A stretch of 64,000 bases of DNA from Phoronis australis (lineage: Eukaryota > Phoronida > Phoronidae). A program made the translations under genes and the position numbers. Of the stretch, positions 33,286 through 45,207 are shown in pieces. The stretch's first letter is position 1. Each line of letters begins with the position of its first letter. The stretch lies in NCBI GenBank assembly GCA_002633005.1, contig NMRA01000086.1, forward strand, positions 738,433 through 802,432. The letters run 5' to 3'. Under the pieces are notes generated by a model. That model was not told the DNA's origin and made no database searches. It saw nothing but the letters and a program-made list of their open reading frames with translations.

Positions 33286-34291
33286 ATGGACCTACAAATG
33301 GCTACCGGATGGAAATTAGAAAATTTGCTTGAAAATATGACATTATATTTAGTGTGGAGTGTTAGTTGTATTTCTCAAGTTGTTTTGAGAATGACTGATA
33401 CAGTAGTATCTTTTGTGTGGAGCTTCATGTTCGGTAACGCAGACCATTGCACAAACATCGACGATGAAAAATGGTTGGCCGAAGTATTGGACGCTGCTAT
33501 CGCTCTCCATGAAGCGGAGCCTGATATTAGAGTAAAAGAAATCTACGATGGATACATAAATGACTTGCGTTGCTATCAGGGTGAGTTGTTATGCCGAAAA
33601 TCTGAGGCAAACCGCGTAACCCACAAGCAAACAGCCCCCATCGAATATTTCATAGAAAAAGGCGACAAAAATCGAGCAGAACAACGCATGGGAAACCGCA
33701 GAGCCCCAGTTACTGGAGAGAAAAGATCCTATATCGGCTACATGCAGTGCTAACAAGCCAGAGCAAACTCAGGTAGAGGAAACCGATACTGATGTCGAAG
33801 AGACCATCGTTAGACCTCCAATTCCTTACAAACCAGACAGCGTTCACGGTCGATTTCTGGAAAACGTCAAGCCCACTGGTCCCGCGACGTTACTCCAGAG
33901 TGCAATTTGTCCTGCCAAACATGTCACAAGAAGCTTCTGCAACCCTCAACGTGATGCTGAGGACATCGTGGTTACGAAATCTCGCACCGACAAATCAGGT
34001 GACGTTGTATACATTCGTGAGGACGACGGCAAGCCATATGGTGTCGCAGAATTGCCCCACAATGCGACATCTTCTGATGCAGTAAGACTTGACGTTTCAG
34101 AGAACACCAGCACCTCCGCTTCCGCTAACGATGCACAAAATGTTAAACAGGGTTTCTTCAAGAAATTGAAGACGACTTTCAGAAAAAATGACCGCACTAC
34201 CAAAGTCTCCACAAGCCCCTCCACCAAAGGCCACAGTGTCGTTCCACGATGGCAAAGAATGTTGTGCTGCATTGCCGCCGAATACGAATAG
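33286..34291 (+). pseudogene. Unrecognised single-exon gene with a one-base frameshift at an A5 tract
   Basis: Frame 1 starts with ATG at 33286. It has a hydrophobic N-terminal segment (about residues 19-47, with LYLVWSVSCISQVV), then an acidic helix-like stretch (LAEVLDAAIALHEAEPD). Coding character persists to about 33655, after which the frame runs on to a stop at 33751-33753. Another frame, open from 33656, then carries 211 codons of protein-like, Ser/Thr/Asp-rich sequence (DVVYIREDDGKPYGVAELP, a basic FFKKLKTTFRK) to a TAG at 34289-34291. The switch coincides with five A residues at 33656-33660. Removing one base would join the frames, so it may be a mutation, a sequencing error or programmed frameshifting. 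No family recognised. It lies within the Polinton-like element, near its right end. Confidence 0.5.
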
Positions 34292-35021
34292 GTAGAACCT
34301 AATGGACTAATTTATAAGCTCCGTGCTGAGCGCTTTTCGTTTTTTTGTTGTTTTTTAGATAATATAAAATACGTACGCTGCATGTATTTCCCACAGCCAC
34401 CACTTTTCTGCTGTGAGCTGAATTTTAACCAATGAGTGTGCTTAAATAAAATGCATGGGCAATTCAAGCGTTTCTCTGATTTTAGGCTGATGAGTAAAGG
34501 TACAGAACAAATAAACAAAAGCGTTCACTTGCACAAACAAATCAGATTACTAGTTGCAGACAACCCACTCGATTAACAAAATTACGCCACCATTATTTCT
34601 TCGGGACTGGAAAAAGTGCGAGTTTCAGGTACAACCTGTTGGCCAGCTTCACCAGAAAGCAAAGAAATGAAGGAATGTGACTAGCAGAAGCATATTTTCT
34701 CTATTCAATTGCAGTTGCAGGGTTTTTATCTATCAACAGCTGGGCATTGGAGCTTCTTCCAATTTGCACGCCCCAGTGACGTGCATGCTTTTAATTTTGA
34801 ACTCGCTTCTATGAAAATTATTGTCGCACACACATTCAAATTCCAGTAGAGCTTACTGTAAGTATATGAAAATACCATCAATCTCAAAGCAACCGATCAA
34901 CAAAGCTGTTTTTGAGTTGGGTGGTTATCCCTTTCGTAGCGGAATATACACAACATTTGTTTTTGATCGATGGGAGCAATATACAAGGACGACACTTGCC
35001 CACGCGCAATAAGGTACCTTT
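34292..35021. other. Element interior next to the right terminal repeat
   Basis: No coding domain or repeat recognised between the frameshifted gene and the right terminal repeat. Confidence 0.5.
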
Positions 35022-35290
35022 TTATCTTATTCAGCAGCGTAATCCCTCTTTTGTTTCGGCTCTCAATCCGTTGCGAGGAGCCGCAAAAACGTGCCTCGAA
35101 AGCATCGAGGTGCCTCTCTAACGGGTCTAATTAAACCTATTACGTCATGACATGAGGTGTGACGTCAATGACACATCCGTCCGGTAGGCAGATGATGTCC
35201 CTTCCGATTGCATCCATCCCATGTGACCTTTGACCCTTCCTCTCGGATTTATGACCTTTGACCGAGGAGCCGCAAAAACGGGCGTCCTAA
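35022..35290 (-). repeat. Right terminal inverted repeat of the Polinton-like element
   Basis: Inverted counterpart of 26342-26604, ending in CCGCAAAAACGGGCGTCCTAA-type sequence at 35290. Inner similarity starts at the TCAGCAGCGTAATCC segment. Confidence 0.88.
35224..35264 (-). promoter_or_regulatory. Two DR1-like motifs in the right terminal repeat
   Basis: TGACCT-T-TGACCC (35224-35236) and TGACCT-T-TGACCG (35252-35264) are the mirrored counterparts of the left-arm sites, each with one altered base. Their order and spacing are conserved between arms. Confidence 0.55.
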
Positions 35291-38200
35291 ACCTCTTACT
35301 ATACTACTCACAATACTTACTGGACACGTTTCAGTGATTTGCAGCAGATTGGCGCCAAAAATTCGTTCTTAAAAACATTTGGCAATTTTCAACCAACTTT
35401 ACCGTCGTTATATGTTGTGTTTTTAACTACTTTGACAAAGCAGAGATATGGAATTAGCGTGCAAGTTACACTTTAATGGTGACATTAAACGTAGTGAAAC
35501 GGTCATGTCTCAGCGATTGGCTTGTGAAACATTCAATGAAATTTAAATATCCAGTCATTTAAGTTTAATACTGAGTGTTACGTTTTGTTTTGATACCAAT
35601 GGATCCCTTGGCCCTGAAAATGGAAACATACACATCGACATTTAATCTTCTGATTGTTTAGAGACTGGGATATTTACGGAAACATTTTCGTGGCAGACAT
35701 TTGGGACAAATACTAACATTGTTTTTTTTGATTGCTTATTTATGTAAGGTTTCAAATTGTATAGGGTGTAGATCAATACTCTCCCAAAAAGCCGGCGACA
35801 TTGCAGGGAACCGGAATGTACAATTAAACTACTTACAAAGTGCTATTAAATAATTCATTACATACAAAAAATAGTATACATTAAATTCTCCTCTCAAAAG
35901 TTTTTAAATGCGGAGGTAACGGACCCCTGTCAGTCTAGCCAACTTAAGTGACTATCGAGATATGAAGGAAATCAACGCCTTCTGAAACTTTCAGGAACTG
36001 TATTTTCGACTTGCACGAAGCTGAGTGCGACTGCATGCGCGCTGGACTCATGGCTGGCCGCGGGAGCGGGGCTCCGCGGGCTCCAGTATAGCCGTAAGAA
36101 TCTCGCGAATTTAGTGTGATTCCGCGGTTCCCTTGTAGCAAAGGGAATATAGATAGATACGACCTCTGCTTGTTATATATTGCTAATATCTCGCTAAGTC
36201 TAAGTAACGGCGTTTTCCCGAGTGCTCTGGCGCCGGACTCAGGTCTTTGGTTGCGCCTCCGAGCCCTCGCTAGACACATGTGTATACTATATTGTCTACC
36301 AATAGATGACGCTACGTTCAAAACCACTTAACTCTTGACTGACTGAAATCGGATGTATTACGCACGCATGCTATCAAACTGATATCAAACAAATGGTCAT
36401 TCATCACACGCCTGAGAAGAATTTATGTCAACTAATACTGGAGCATGACCCGAGACGAGACCCCAATGGACAAAATATACTCCCTCAAGTTGGCGCCTCT
36501 TCTTATCTAACCCATGGGAGCCGGTGCACCCGTATACTAGGAGACCACGAAAAGACCGACACATATTTTAGTGCCAAAGTAACACCTCTGCTGTTTCATT
36601 TTCTTTCAAAACTGAACTTTTACGTGCGTCTTTACATCGCTGCGTTTTTATTTTTTTGTGGCTTGGTTTTAGATTACAAACGAACGAAATGATGACTTTG
36701 TAGCCCTATGTAACGCCAAATGCAATGCCATGTTGTATACGATTGCTTTGGTTCACAGTATTTTTGGTTCATATTTTGGTTGTAGAACCCTTTATTTAAA
36801 AGTCTATTTTGCCCTGTTTAACTGGTTTAAGCTAAAGTCGAATTAGTCCTTTAGTTCTCACCATGATCGGACTATATCCCTCAAGTTACTGGCCGTGTGT
36901 ACATGCGCCATATTCAAATCTGCAATTTTAGGATTGGCCATCACCAATGAAACTAAAGCGTTTCCTTGCGCATTGGCAGCCGATCTACGTTTTCAACAGA
37001 AGGGGGGGGGGGGTGTTGGGGTTAGGATTCTCGCGAANCCTCTGTTGTGATTTCGATGTAGTCTCGTTGAAAGCGGAAATAATCTTATCACGGTAACGAA
37101 TACTATGAGACTCGCTGTATAAGAGAAACAGGCCTTGTTCGATTTTCGTTTTTTAATCACCTTAACAGGGCGAACTGCACCATCAGCGTGTGTACCCTTA
37201 TCAGCACGTCTGCACAAGCGTATAGTGCCTTTGATTTGCGGGCTGGAACGTGCATTTGAGAATGCTAGATGAAATAAACAGTTTAACAAAGAAAACAGAA
37301 ATTTAGCTTAGTAAAGATAGACATTATAATATCAATGTGTCGGGCAATGTGCTATGCCTTTTTCATTAAATTTTAGAAACAAAAAAACACATTCACACCC
37401 ATAATGAATCTGTATTGAGGGCATAAACATTTACAACATAAGTGGTGTCTTATCAATGCCCCATTCAGGTTTCTCAGGGGGCGGGCACCAAAAGCTATAA
37501 AAAGTTTAGGTATCCTAAGCTTTGGAATTCCCACCTTTCGCCACAATTTAGGAACTGCCCCCGTTTTCCGCAGCTTGCGAGAGGCACCGGTAGCAAAAAC
37601 ACGAGGACCCATCTTTCTCTTCCACTGGTCGTCACGACTTTTAAGTGGCCGATGCATCGCTGAGACACGGCCTCTATTTCGTGCGATCGCCGCGAGACCC
37701 GTTGGTACAGCTTCACGGTGGTCACAATTGTTTAATAAACCAGGTCGAACAGGGACCCTTTGCGTGGAGTTTAATGGATAACCCGACACTAATAATTTTA
37801 TGATATCTGCATCATTCTGAGATCAAGAGCATGACCAAATTTACTCGAGATGAAATCTCAAAACGTTGTTACAGCATGCGTGCACCCAGGTGGGGAGGGG
37901 CTCGGACGTGGTACCTGGTACACCGTTTTTTTTAGTCCTTCGGCTTTTTTGTCGGTAAAAGGTTCACATCGTCGGAAATTCGAGCCCCCCATATTAAAGG
38001 CTGGGTGCGCGGATGTTACAGTTATCCAAATTTTCTCTTCGACTTTGTTTTATGCAACTTTTGAGTTTTTCACAAAAACAATAATTTTTTTGGAAAACAT
38101 TTTATGAAAAAGTGAAAAGTTTCAAAAAAAATCCCGCAGCAGTTTCAGTGAAGAACGGTGGCTGCTTATCTTAAAATTGATATGAATCCAATAAGATCGA

Positions 38201-39574
38201 TGTTTCAAACTTAGCCACAAAATTTCGGCACGTTTCTAAAAAGGATGACATAATTAAACGTTAAAGCCCTGACGGGCGCGGTAAAATAGGAGCGGGCGCA
38301 GTGTAAAAATGGTCAGTTGCCGATTTGGGCAACTCACTGAAGGACCTGCTCGAAAACAAGTTTCATTACGGGAGTATTTGTTCGAGTTGGAAGGAATAAA
38401 GACATCGGCGGCCTCCCAAGGTGTCCTACGTGACTGAGTGTTCTAATCAGCGTGAGGCACAATTTGCCGAAAAGCTTCCGGCGTATGAAGCTCTTATAAA
38501 AGCTTCACCGTCTCTTCTAAGGCTATCTAGAGACGTTGGACACTATTTAAAAAGTTTTTGGCCCGTGTGTTATAATCATCCGACACAATCCCTAATCGAT
38601 CTGCGCTTGTTCAGTGCCAGGGTTTACAGCAAAATAGACAACCGTCATAGTAGCCCATATCCTATTACAAGGCAACATCCACACCGGCGTTCCTTTGAAC
38701 AAACAAAACTGTAAATAATCACACTAAAGCATCAACCCGTGTCATCCGTGTGATAACAATTCAGCGTGCCTACTATTATACTGAAGTTTGTTCCGCGAAT
38801 ATGATAAGCCAGACGTTTGTTAGTTGGCGACGAGATACAAAAAAAATGTTTTCGTTTAGTCATATTTTTATGTTTGACTGATCAGGGCAGAAACTTTCGC
38901 GTGAAAGTTTTAGCCCAGAATCTCAATCTGTCGATTTCGGACATTCACGTTTTATACATTACCAGCATGGATTTTTGCCTGATAACGTGGAATTTTTCAT
39001 GAATTGCTCGCTTATGTACTTTGTGCGTTAAAAACCTATAATGTTGGTTGGATAGGTAAACACATAACCTTTACTGCAGTGGGTCTATGAGTTGTGATCT
39101 TATGACCTGGTTTTTGAAAAAGGAACAGGATTCGAGACACAAATTAATAAATTCATCTCATACGCGCTCTGACAAGAAGCCGGGCTTTCCTGCTTACCCC
39201 TTTGTGCCAGCAATGAGTCAGCCCGGAATTTTAACCACGGAAGTCAGTGACGGGCAATGTATACATAACCGAAGTGAATTAGTTTAACTTTAGGCGGTGA
39301 CGAAGTCAATTGGCTCCCAGTTTGCGCTTGGAATACAGCATAAGACCTTATACGTGGAAATATTTTGTCACATGCAGAATTCAGTTGTAAGTAGATTTTC
39401 TTTATTACTTGTTTTTTAATTTATTTTTACTTGTACATAAAGGTATACTTGTAATTTATCAATAAATTTTATCAACGACAAACTGCTGTCGTAAAAAACT
39501 TAGGTCACTACTTCTCGTAGTAGTCTGTCTGAATGGATATTATTTCTAGCTCCTGGTTTCGAGCTGGTCTACAA
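35291..39574. other. Intergenic, no confident gene
   Basis: Open frames at 35944-36327 (minus), 37373-37789 (minus) and 38421-38714 (+) lack domains and splice context. The sequence holds a G12 run at 37002-37013, an N at 37038 and TCTCGCGA-type motifs near 36106 and 37030. A 42-codon frame beginning ATG at 38309 is protein-like but too short to call. Confidence 0.5.
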
Positions 39575-39577
39575 TGG

Positions 39578-39700
39578 TTTACTGGTAGTAAGGACATTGA
39601 AAAACGTGAACTATACATAGGTATTCCAGTACTGGTGAAAAGTAAGGACATTGCAAAACGTGAACTACCACATGGGTAATTCAGTACATGTATTTGTTCT
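39578..39700 (+). repeat. Short tandem duplication, ~54 bp
   Basis: GTAAGGACATTGAAAAACGT near 39588 recurs as GTAAGGACATTGCAAAACGT near 39643, each followed by GAACTA and a diverged GTA(T)TTCAGTAC-like end. Confidence 0.75.
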
Positions 39701-40800
39701 TAGAGTTTGATGACAATGAGTCACAGTTTAAGTAGTCAATAAATAAATACTCTTGCTTGTAATTCGGATTTTTTTGACATTTAGTTATCGCACGTGTTAC
39801 CTTTTACAATTATATCCTTTATATTTTCGCACCTTCAAGCGACATCAAGCCGTTGATTTCTAAAAAAACAAGTTTGATTTAGGTCACTTACAGTAATAAA
39901 ACCGGTAGCAGTTTTTTTACGGCTCGGTCGAACGTCGCAAGTAAGCACTCCACTATACAATCACGGCTCGTGTTCTTTTTGTATATTGAATACAGCACAC
40001 GGTATGGTCTGTTGTACTTCTGGCCGCTGATTTAACTTTTAGGTCACGATGAGTGGGCGACGGTAAATTAACTTGAGATTTGGTTTCAACCAAGTGCCCA
40101 GGCTATGACTTTTGATATTGTCACGCCAGGTTCTAAGTTTTGTGGCAGGAAAAACAAATGGGCGACGGCGAGTGGGTGTGTTAAACTGCATGGTTATTAG
40201 TGTACTTTAACAAAGTCATTGCGTACGAGTGTTGGTAATATTCAGCTACTGGGGTACCGAATTTTTAGAACCATTTTCTCCACCGAAAGCAGACGTTAAT
40301 CAGGTTTTCAGTATGCTGCACACAAGTACGTGACTTTTGCCAGATTGTGCGTGTACGAGTTTAACTGAAATTCGCAATATTATTTCTGTCGTGTCTTAGC
40401 ACTATGATGAGCGCCAACTGGCCCAGGAAACACCCTTCGGTTTGTAACTTGGTAAACCGTAAGATATGAAAGTAACTGACATACGAACGGCGACATTTGA
40501 CTCTGTGTCTAGTGGTTGCAGAACTAGAAATGACAGGAACAATACATTTATTTTGCCGCCTGAGAAGAAATGTGGCAAAAAGGTGTAAAGTCGGGAATTG
40601 TTACGTTGCTAGTGAGTGTGATGTACAGACAGTTATGGGTTTTTGTGTTTAGATATGTCTTATTCGGTCCAGTTAAAAATAGCTTCCTTGGACCGTGGCG
40701 GCACAAAACACCAAGTTGTGGCTAGTTAACGATCGCTCGTTTTCTACAAGCCAGGGTGTGTGTTGGATCCGTACTCGGTCTTCCGCCCTAAACCGTCTTA

Positions 40801-41309
40801 GGGGCCTTTCATACTAACGTCGACGCGTCGATGGTTTGGGGAGTTGCGGTCAGTATGAACGCTTAACTCCGGTCCTGGATCGCAGTTAAGAGCTCCAGTT
40901 AACATCGCAGTTAATAGGTGGATTTAAGACCGCAGTGTCGACGCTGCGGTGCAGTATGAACGCTTAACTCCGGTCCAATCGAAGTTATCGCCAGGTGCCA
41001 CTGTTATCATCAACAGTTACAGAGTAGTGCCGTCACTAATAACTACTTATTTTTGGGTTTAATGATAACCAATCGATTTAAAAATGAGTTTTATGTCATT
41101 TAGCACATTTAAATGTTCCAAATTGTCACATTGAAAAAAATCTTAGCGTGCAGCGCTACCTTGCGATAACTTCGATGACGTCAGGGTCACCAACCCTTTA
41201 CTTCGATGGTCATTAACTACCGAAGCCAGTATGAACGGTCCAGTTAACTGCGCTGTTTACGTCGACGCTCCGCTCAGACCGGAGTTAAGTCAATATGAAA
41301 GGGCCTTTC
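40801..41309. mobile_element. Inverted-repeat DNA transposon (GGGCCTTTCATA ends), full copy
   Basis: The left end GGGGCCTTTCATACT and the right end AATATGAAAGGGCCTTT form inverted repeats. Subterminal segments CAGTATGAACG, TTAACTCCGGTCC and GTCGACGC recur in both orientations. There is no open frame of note. A second copy at 63135-63600 is very similar but lacks the right end. The superfamily is unclear (PIF/Harbinger or hAT possible). Confidence 0.8.
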
Positions 41310-42994
41310 GTTTGGAGTTGGGGTTCCAGCGATTACGTTACTGATGGGTTGCACGTGTCCGTTTCTCATGTTGACCAACCTAAATGCAAATGCGTAATCC
41401 AGCGAAATGGACTGATGAGTCAGACATATGTTTACCACATTACCTTAACTTTAATTAAAATCATTAGCATTCATATCACATTCGTCCTCACAGGTAAACA
41501 CACTCTCGTTCCATGTGTGGACGTGGAGGATAATTCCTGTGTACTACAAGGCCACCAAATTACATAATTGGTTTTGGTCTGCGCCCAACTCATTTTGAAA
41601 CCTGCGTCTGCAACTGACATAAGGGTTGAATAAGAATCTCGCGAGTAAAACTATAGTGCGCTCACGTGCTTTACTTGTAACACATATCATGCGAACACCC
41701 GGTGGGGGGGGGGGGGGGGGNNTCGGGGGCTCAAACGAGCCCCCACTTTTTTGCGAAGCGGGCTAAAAGGATAAGGTCCGCCTCAGAGAAACAAAAACTC
41801 CGAAAAAGACGAAAACGAGACACAAGTCCATTAAAAGGGCAGGAACTATCGAAAATCGGGGAATGCACAATTCATGGCTCTGAACGTACCCAGTGAATCT
41901 TAGTAAAAGGTCCTCATTCTCAAAAATTCAAGCCCCCTCCCCATTTTTTAGGTCGGGTGCGCGCATGCATAGATCCCTCACGAAGCTTCATCTCGTGTTC
42001 TCGCGAGGGTATTGAACGGGCATCAGGTGACGATTGGTAACGAAAGAATTCCGACACTTTTCAGCGGAGTGGAAACGAGTGACGCCTTGAAAAAAGTAGG
42101 ATCCCATTCCATTTCAACTGACAACATATAACTTTCTTTTGACAATATAAACAGTTGAAAATACCCGCATCATTTTTTCAAGAAAAGCATGGATCAGAAC
42201 CAGTGACGTTTTCTTTGGCCTACTAGTACGCAGGGTCTCCCTTTCTGTAAATAGGACAATGGACTAGAGTTCTATGGAGCGGGCTAGAAGGGCCTTCCCT
42301 TTAGAACCCTATTATACGCGAAGACTTTCCGGATGTAACATAACATCAATGCAATTTTCTGCTGGCCGAAATGTGTTTAACACATGTGATAAGCCATGTA
42401 TTGTTATGTATACAGTTACGTCACACGGTGCCTCTAATGAATATTAACACACATTGGAATCTACCAAGTTGCGCTGATTTAACTGCTCATGCAATGTCAC
42501 CTCGGGATTTAGGTTATCAATGTTGATGCTTTTATTGTTTAGGAATTTTGTGAAGTTTAAAATGCTGATAGTCAGAACACGATTCCGTAAGGCATTGACG
42601 GAAAACTCAAAACCGTTGGTGAGTTTGCAATAACGTATAATAGAACTGTACTTTACTTTCATACCGTTGCACGCTCGACTCTTCCCTTTCGTTTGGTTGT
42701 GTTTCTCAGTGTACTCCATCTGGTATGTCGTCACGTGCGGTCATAGAACCATGATTGAGTGACTCCATCTATACCGGCTAGAGCAGACCTCATACGAGTA
42801 TGTTATCAATATTTGGTTCATGTAGACCTACACGAATGTTTGCTGTGTAGATCGTTATCAGTTATAGATTGAGAGTCCTCATAAGCTGCCCCTTCATGGT
42901 CGGTGCAGCAGTGAAAAAAGTGGGGGCTAAAGCCCACCAACCCCCCCCCCCCCCNCCCCCCCCCCCCCCCAAACCCCTGTGGTGGCCTATAGAC
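41310..42994. other. Intergenic with poly-G and poly-C tracts
   Basis: A G17 run at 41704-41720 is followed by NN. A C run with an embedded N spans 42941-42970, preceded by GGTCGGTGCAGCAGTGAAAA, a diverged copy of the hairpin starting at 42995. No gene recognised. Confidence 0.55.
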
Positions 42995-43065
42995 CATGGG
43001 CGGCGCAGCACTGAAAAAAATGGGGGACTATAGCTCTCGTAGCCCACTATGGTGCGCCGCCCATG
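42995..43065. repeat. Hairpin MITE end (CCATGGGCGGCGCA)
   Basis: CCATGGGCGGCGCA at the left and TGCGCCGCCCATG at the right form a perfect 12-13 bp stem around a ~45-bp loop. A diverged half copy occurs ~100 bp upstream, next to the poly-C tract. Confidence 0.65.
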
Positions 43066-44547
43066 CCCCATGTAATATTTGCAGTTCACAGTTTCATGTC
43101 CATCTTCGCAGTTCACAGTTTCAGTGCCCGATCTGATGAACACCGTTCGCATTATAACATAGACAGCAAGGATTGTGATATTATCTCCGAGGAGCACATG
43201 CCAAATGAAATCCCTTGCCGGGTCTGGCGAATTAGATAAGAAACAAATCAATTGCAACTGCCTGCCCCGGCATATCCCCGTTCATAAATGCTATTCCTTT
43301 CTCTAGTATCAAGGCGACAGTGAACGGTTACGAGTGTTACTTTTACTAGGGTAACACCACAACCGATGAACGCTTATACTTCACTGTTTCGCTGCTTCTG
43401 ACGTACTAAAATCACCGTCCCTCAGCCTATGGTAATCACGGTGCAGTTTTGTTGGACAGCCGGTGACAATGAAATACGTAATCAATTTGCCGGAGCAATG
43501 CACTCATACTGTGGATTGATACACTTGAAAACTGTGGTAGAATTAAACTGTGCAACTCGCGTTTTAACTAGTCGAGTAGAAGTGGTGACTGTCTCAGGGT
43601 GAATGAAAAGGAAAACGGCATATCTTGTACCTGGGAGTGGTCCTAGCTTGTACGAAAGCATACATAAATGTATGTTGTCGGAAGTGTCGAATGTCTCGTC
43701 ACATCCGGCTATAAAATCCATAGAAACAATGAAGTCTTGTCACCAAATTTCCCAGATGCTTGCAAGTCCTTGGATATATTCTAGGCGTAAGCATGTACTC
43801 CATTTTTGTCTGTTAGACGTGTAATCCTTAGTTTCTACCTTTATTTTAACGCCTATACAGTTGGTAAATTTGGATATATTGGCTCAAACCATCTCCTGGT
43901 GATTGAAAGGAGCGTATCCTTCGTTATCATGCAATTGGTATAGCTTGTGAGGAATAGACTATGCCCGTGCTCCAACATGGATGAAACTGAGACTTTAATT
44001 TAATTTTCCTGTCGTATGCCTTTTGAATGATAGAAGTGTTTCGAGAAAGACCACGAAATCTCGGACCACCACTTGTTAAATTAGTTCGAGATATTAAGTG
44101 AATTTGTTCAATATCATTCACTTTGGTTGTCATGAGAAAATTTAACAGTTCAACTTGCAGATCCAACGTGGATAAATATAATTTCTTGTTCGAAGAGCTT
44201 CATCAGATGGGACTGAATTTGTTTGCACTACAGTTCGTTTATAAAGTTGTTTATAATGAAGCAGTGAGAATAGTTTTTGTCCAGTCATTTCCACTTTGAG
44301 CTTTGTTATCTGGAAGTGGGCGTAAAATAATATCTAGAAGTGGCCGTATATTAAGTTCAAACCTCAGTTAAGTTCATTTACTTACCAGAAGAAATGACAT
44401 TTTAGACGTTTTGACCTGATCTCTTACAGGTAGATCGCTGTTAATCCTATTGTCATACACTGGCTGCTTTTTATGGGACGCTCTATTCAGCGACCACTGA
44501 AGAAATCTGTTCCACTTGGAAGATCCGATCAATGCGTTGCGCGCACT
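43066..44547. other. Intergenic, nothing recognised
   Basis: Short open frames on both strands without domains; no long repeat or RNA gene recognised. Confidence 0.5.
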
Positions 44548-45207
44548 TGTATATGAAGCGCCAAATTGGTCTTAAACGAGTAACTTTTGTGCGTTGAAGT
44601 GTGCTTAATCAACGCGTAGTTTTGCTTAACGCGTGCTTTTAATCAATTCATATAGTCCAATCAAGTTTTTATTGTACAAAAATAAAACCCGAGGTGGTTC
44701 GTAGAGAAAAATACTTGTGTTCGGTATGATGTATTAAAAGCTTATGGTGTGATAGTATAAAGATCTAACATATAACATGCAAGTGAACCTATTCCACCAA
44801 TCAGAATGTGCGCCAAATACAAAACTAACCAATGGGGAAGATTAGCTTGGACTGGGATGATTTGTAAAAATATGTCAAGAGGTAGCAACAATAACTTTAA
44901 ACTGAACATGTACCGGGAATACCTAAGCTAATTTACCATGAAAACCTGTCATAAACACATTCCAATGTGCTCTCATTCCTCAAATTAATTGATTAAAGAG
45001 AAGAACGATGATAGTTAAGAGCGAAAAGTACGCTTACATTATAAGTACGCGTAGAATAAGCAAAAGAAAGCTTAAAGTAAACAAAAGTACTCGTAGATGA
45101 AGCAAAAGCACGCGTAAACTAAGGAAAAGGTACGCGTAGATTAAGCGCACTTCAACGCCAAAAAATTTACCCGTTTAACAACCCTTTGGCGTTTATACTT
45201 GTATAGA
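44548..45207. mobile_element. Foldback element rich in ACGCGT motifs
   Basis: The left arm (CTTGTATATGAAGCGCC, GTGCGTTGAAGTGTGCTTAA, TTAACGCGTGCTTTT) is mirrored at the right (AAAAGCACGCGTAAAC, GATTAAGCGCACTTCAACG, GGCGTTTATACTTGTA). Arms are about 100 bp with ~80% similarity. The right arm has additional internal repeats of AAAAGTACTCGTAGAT type. No coding capacity. Confidence 0.7.

Larger units (their letters stand above)
26342..35290. mobile_element. Putative degraded Polinton/Maverick-like element, 8.95 kb
   Basis: Terminal inverted repeats at 26342-26604 and 35022-35290 are roughly 90% alike over ~265 bp, the outer ends being (TT)AGGACGCCCG and its complement. An AG...CT end is typical of Polintons. 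Inside the left end is a decayed protein-primed DNA polymerase B oriented toward that terminus. Other contents are two decayed minus-strand frames, a frameshifted + strand gene and two nested MITEs (31204-32017, 32397-32799). Intact Polintons are usually longer (about 15-20 kb) with capsid, ATPase, protease and integrase genes; none of those was recognised, so this is a deletion derivative or a composite. No clean 6-bp target duplication was seen. Confidence 0.65.

Noticed and set aside
35944-36327. 127-codon minus-strand open frame, Arg/Ser-rich
   Set aside because: Composition follows local GC-rich sequence; no domain or gene context.
37373-37789. 138-codon minus-strand open frame with PKL repeats
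   Set aside because: No domain, no splice context, and the opposite strand is also open; likely chance.
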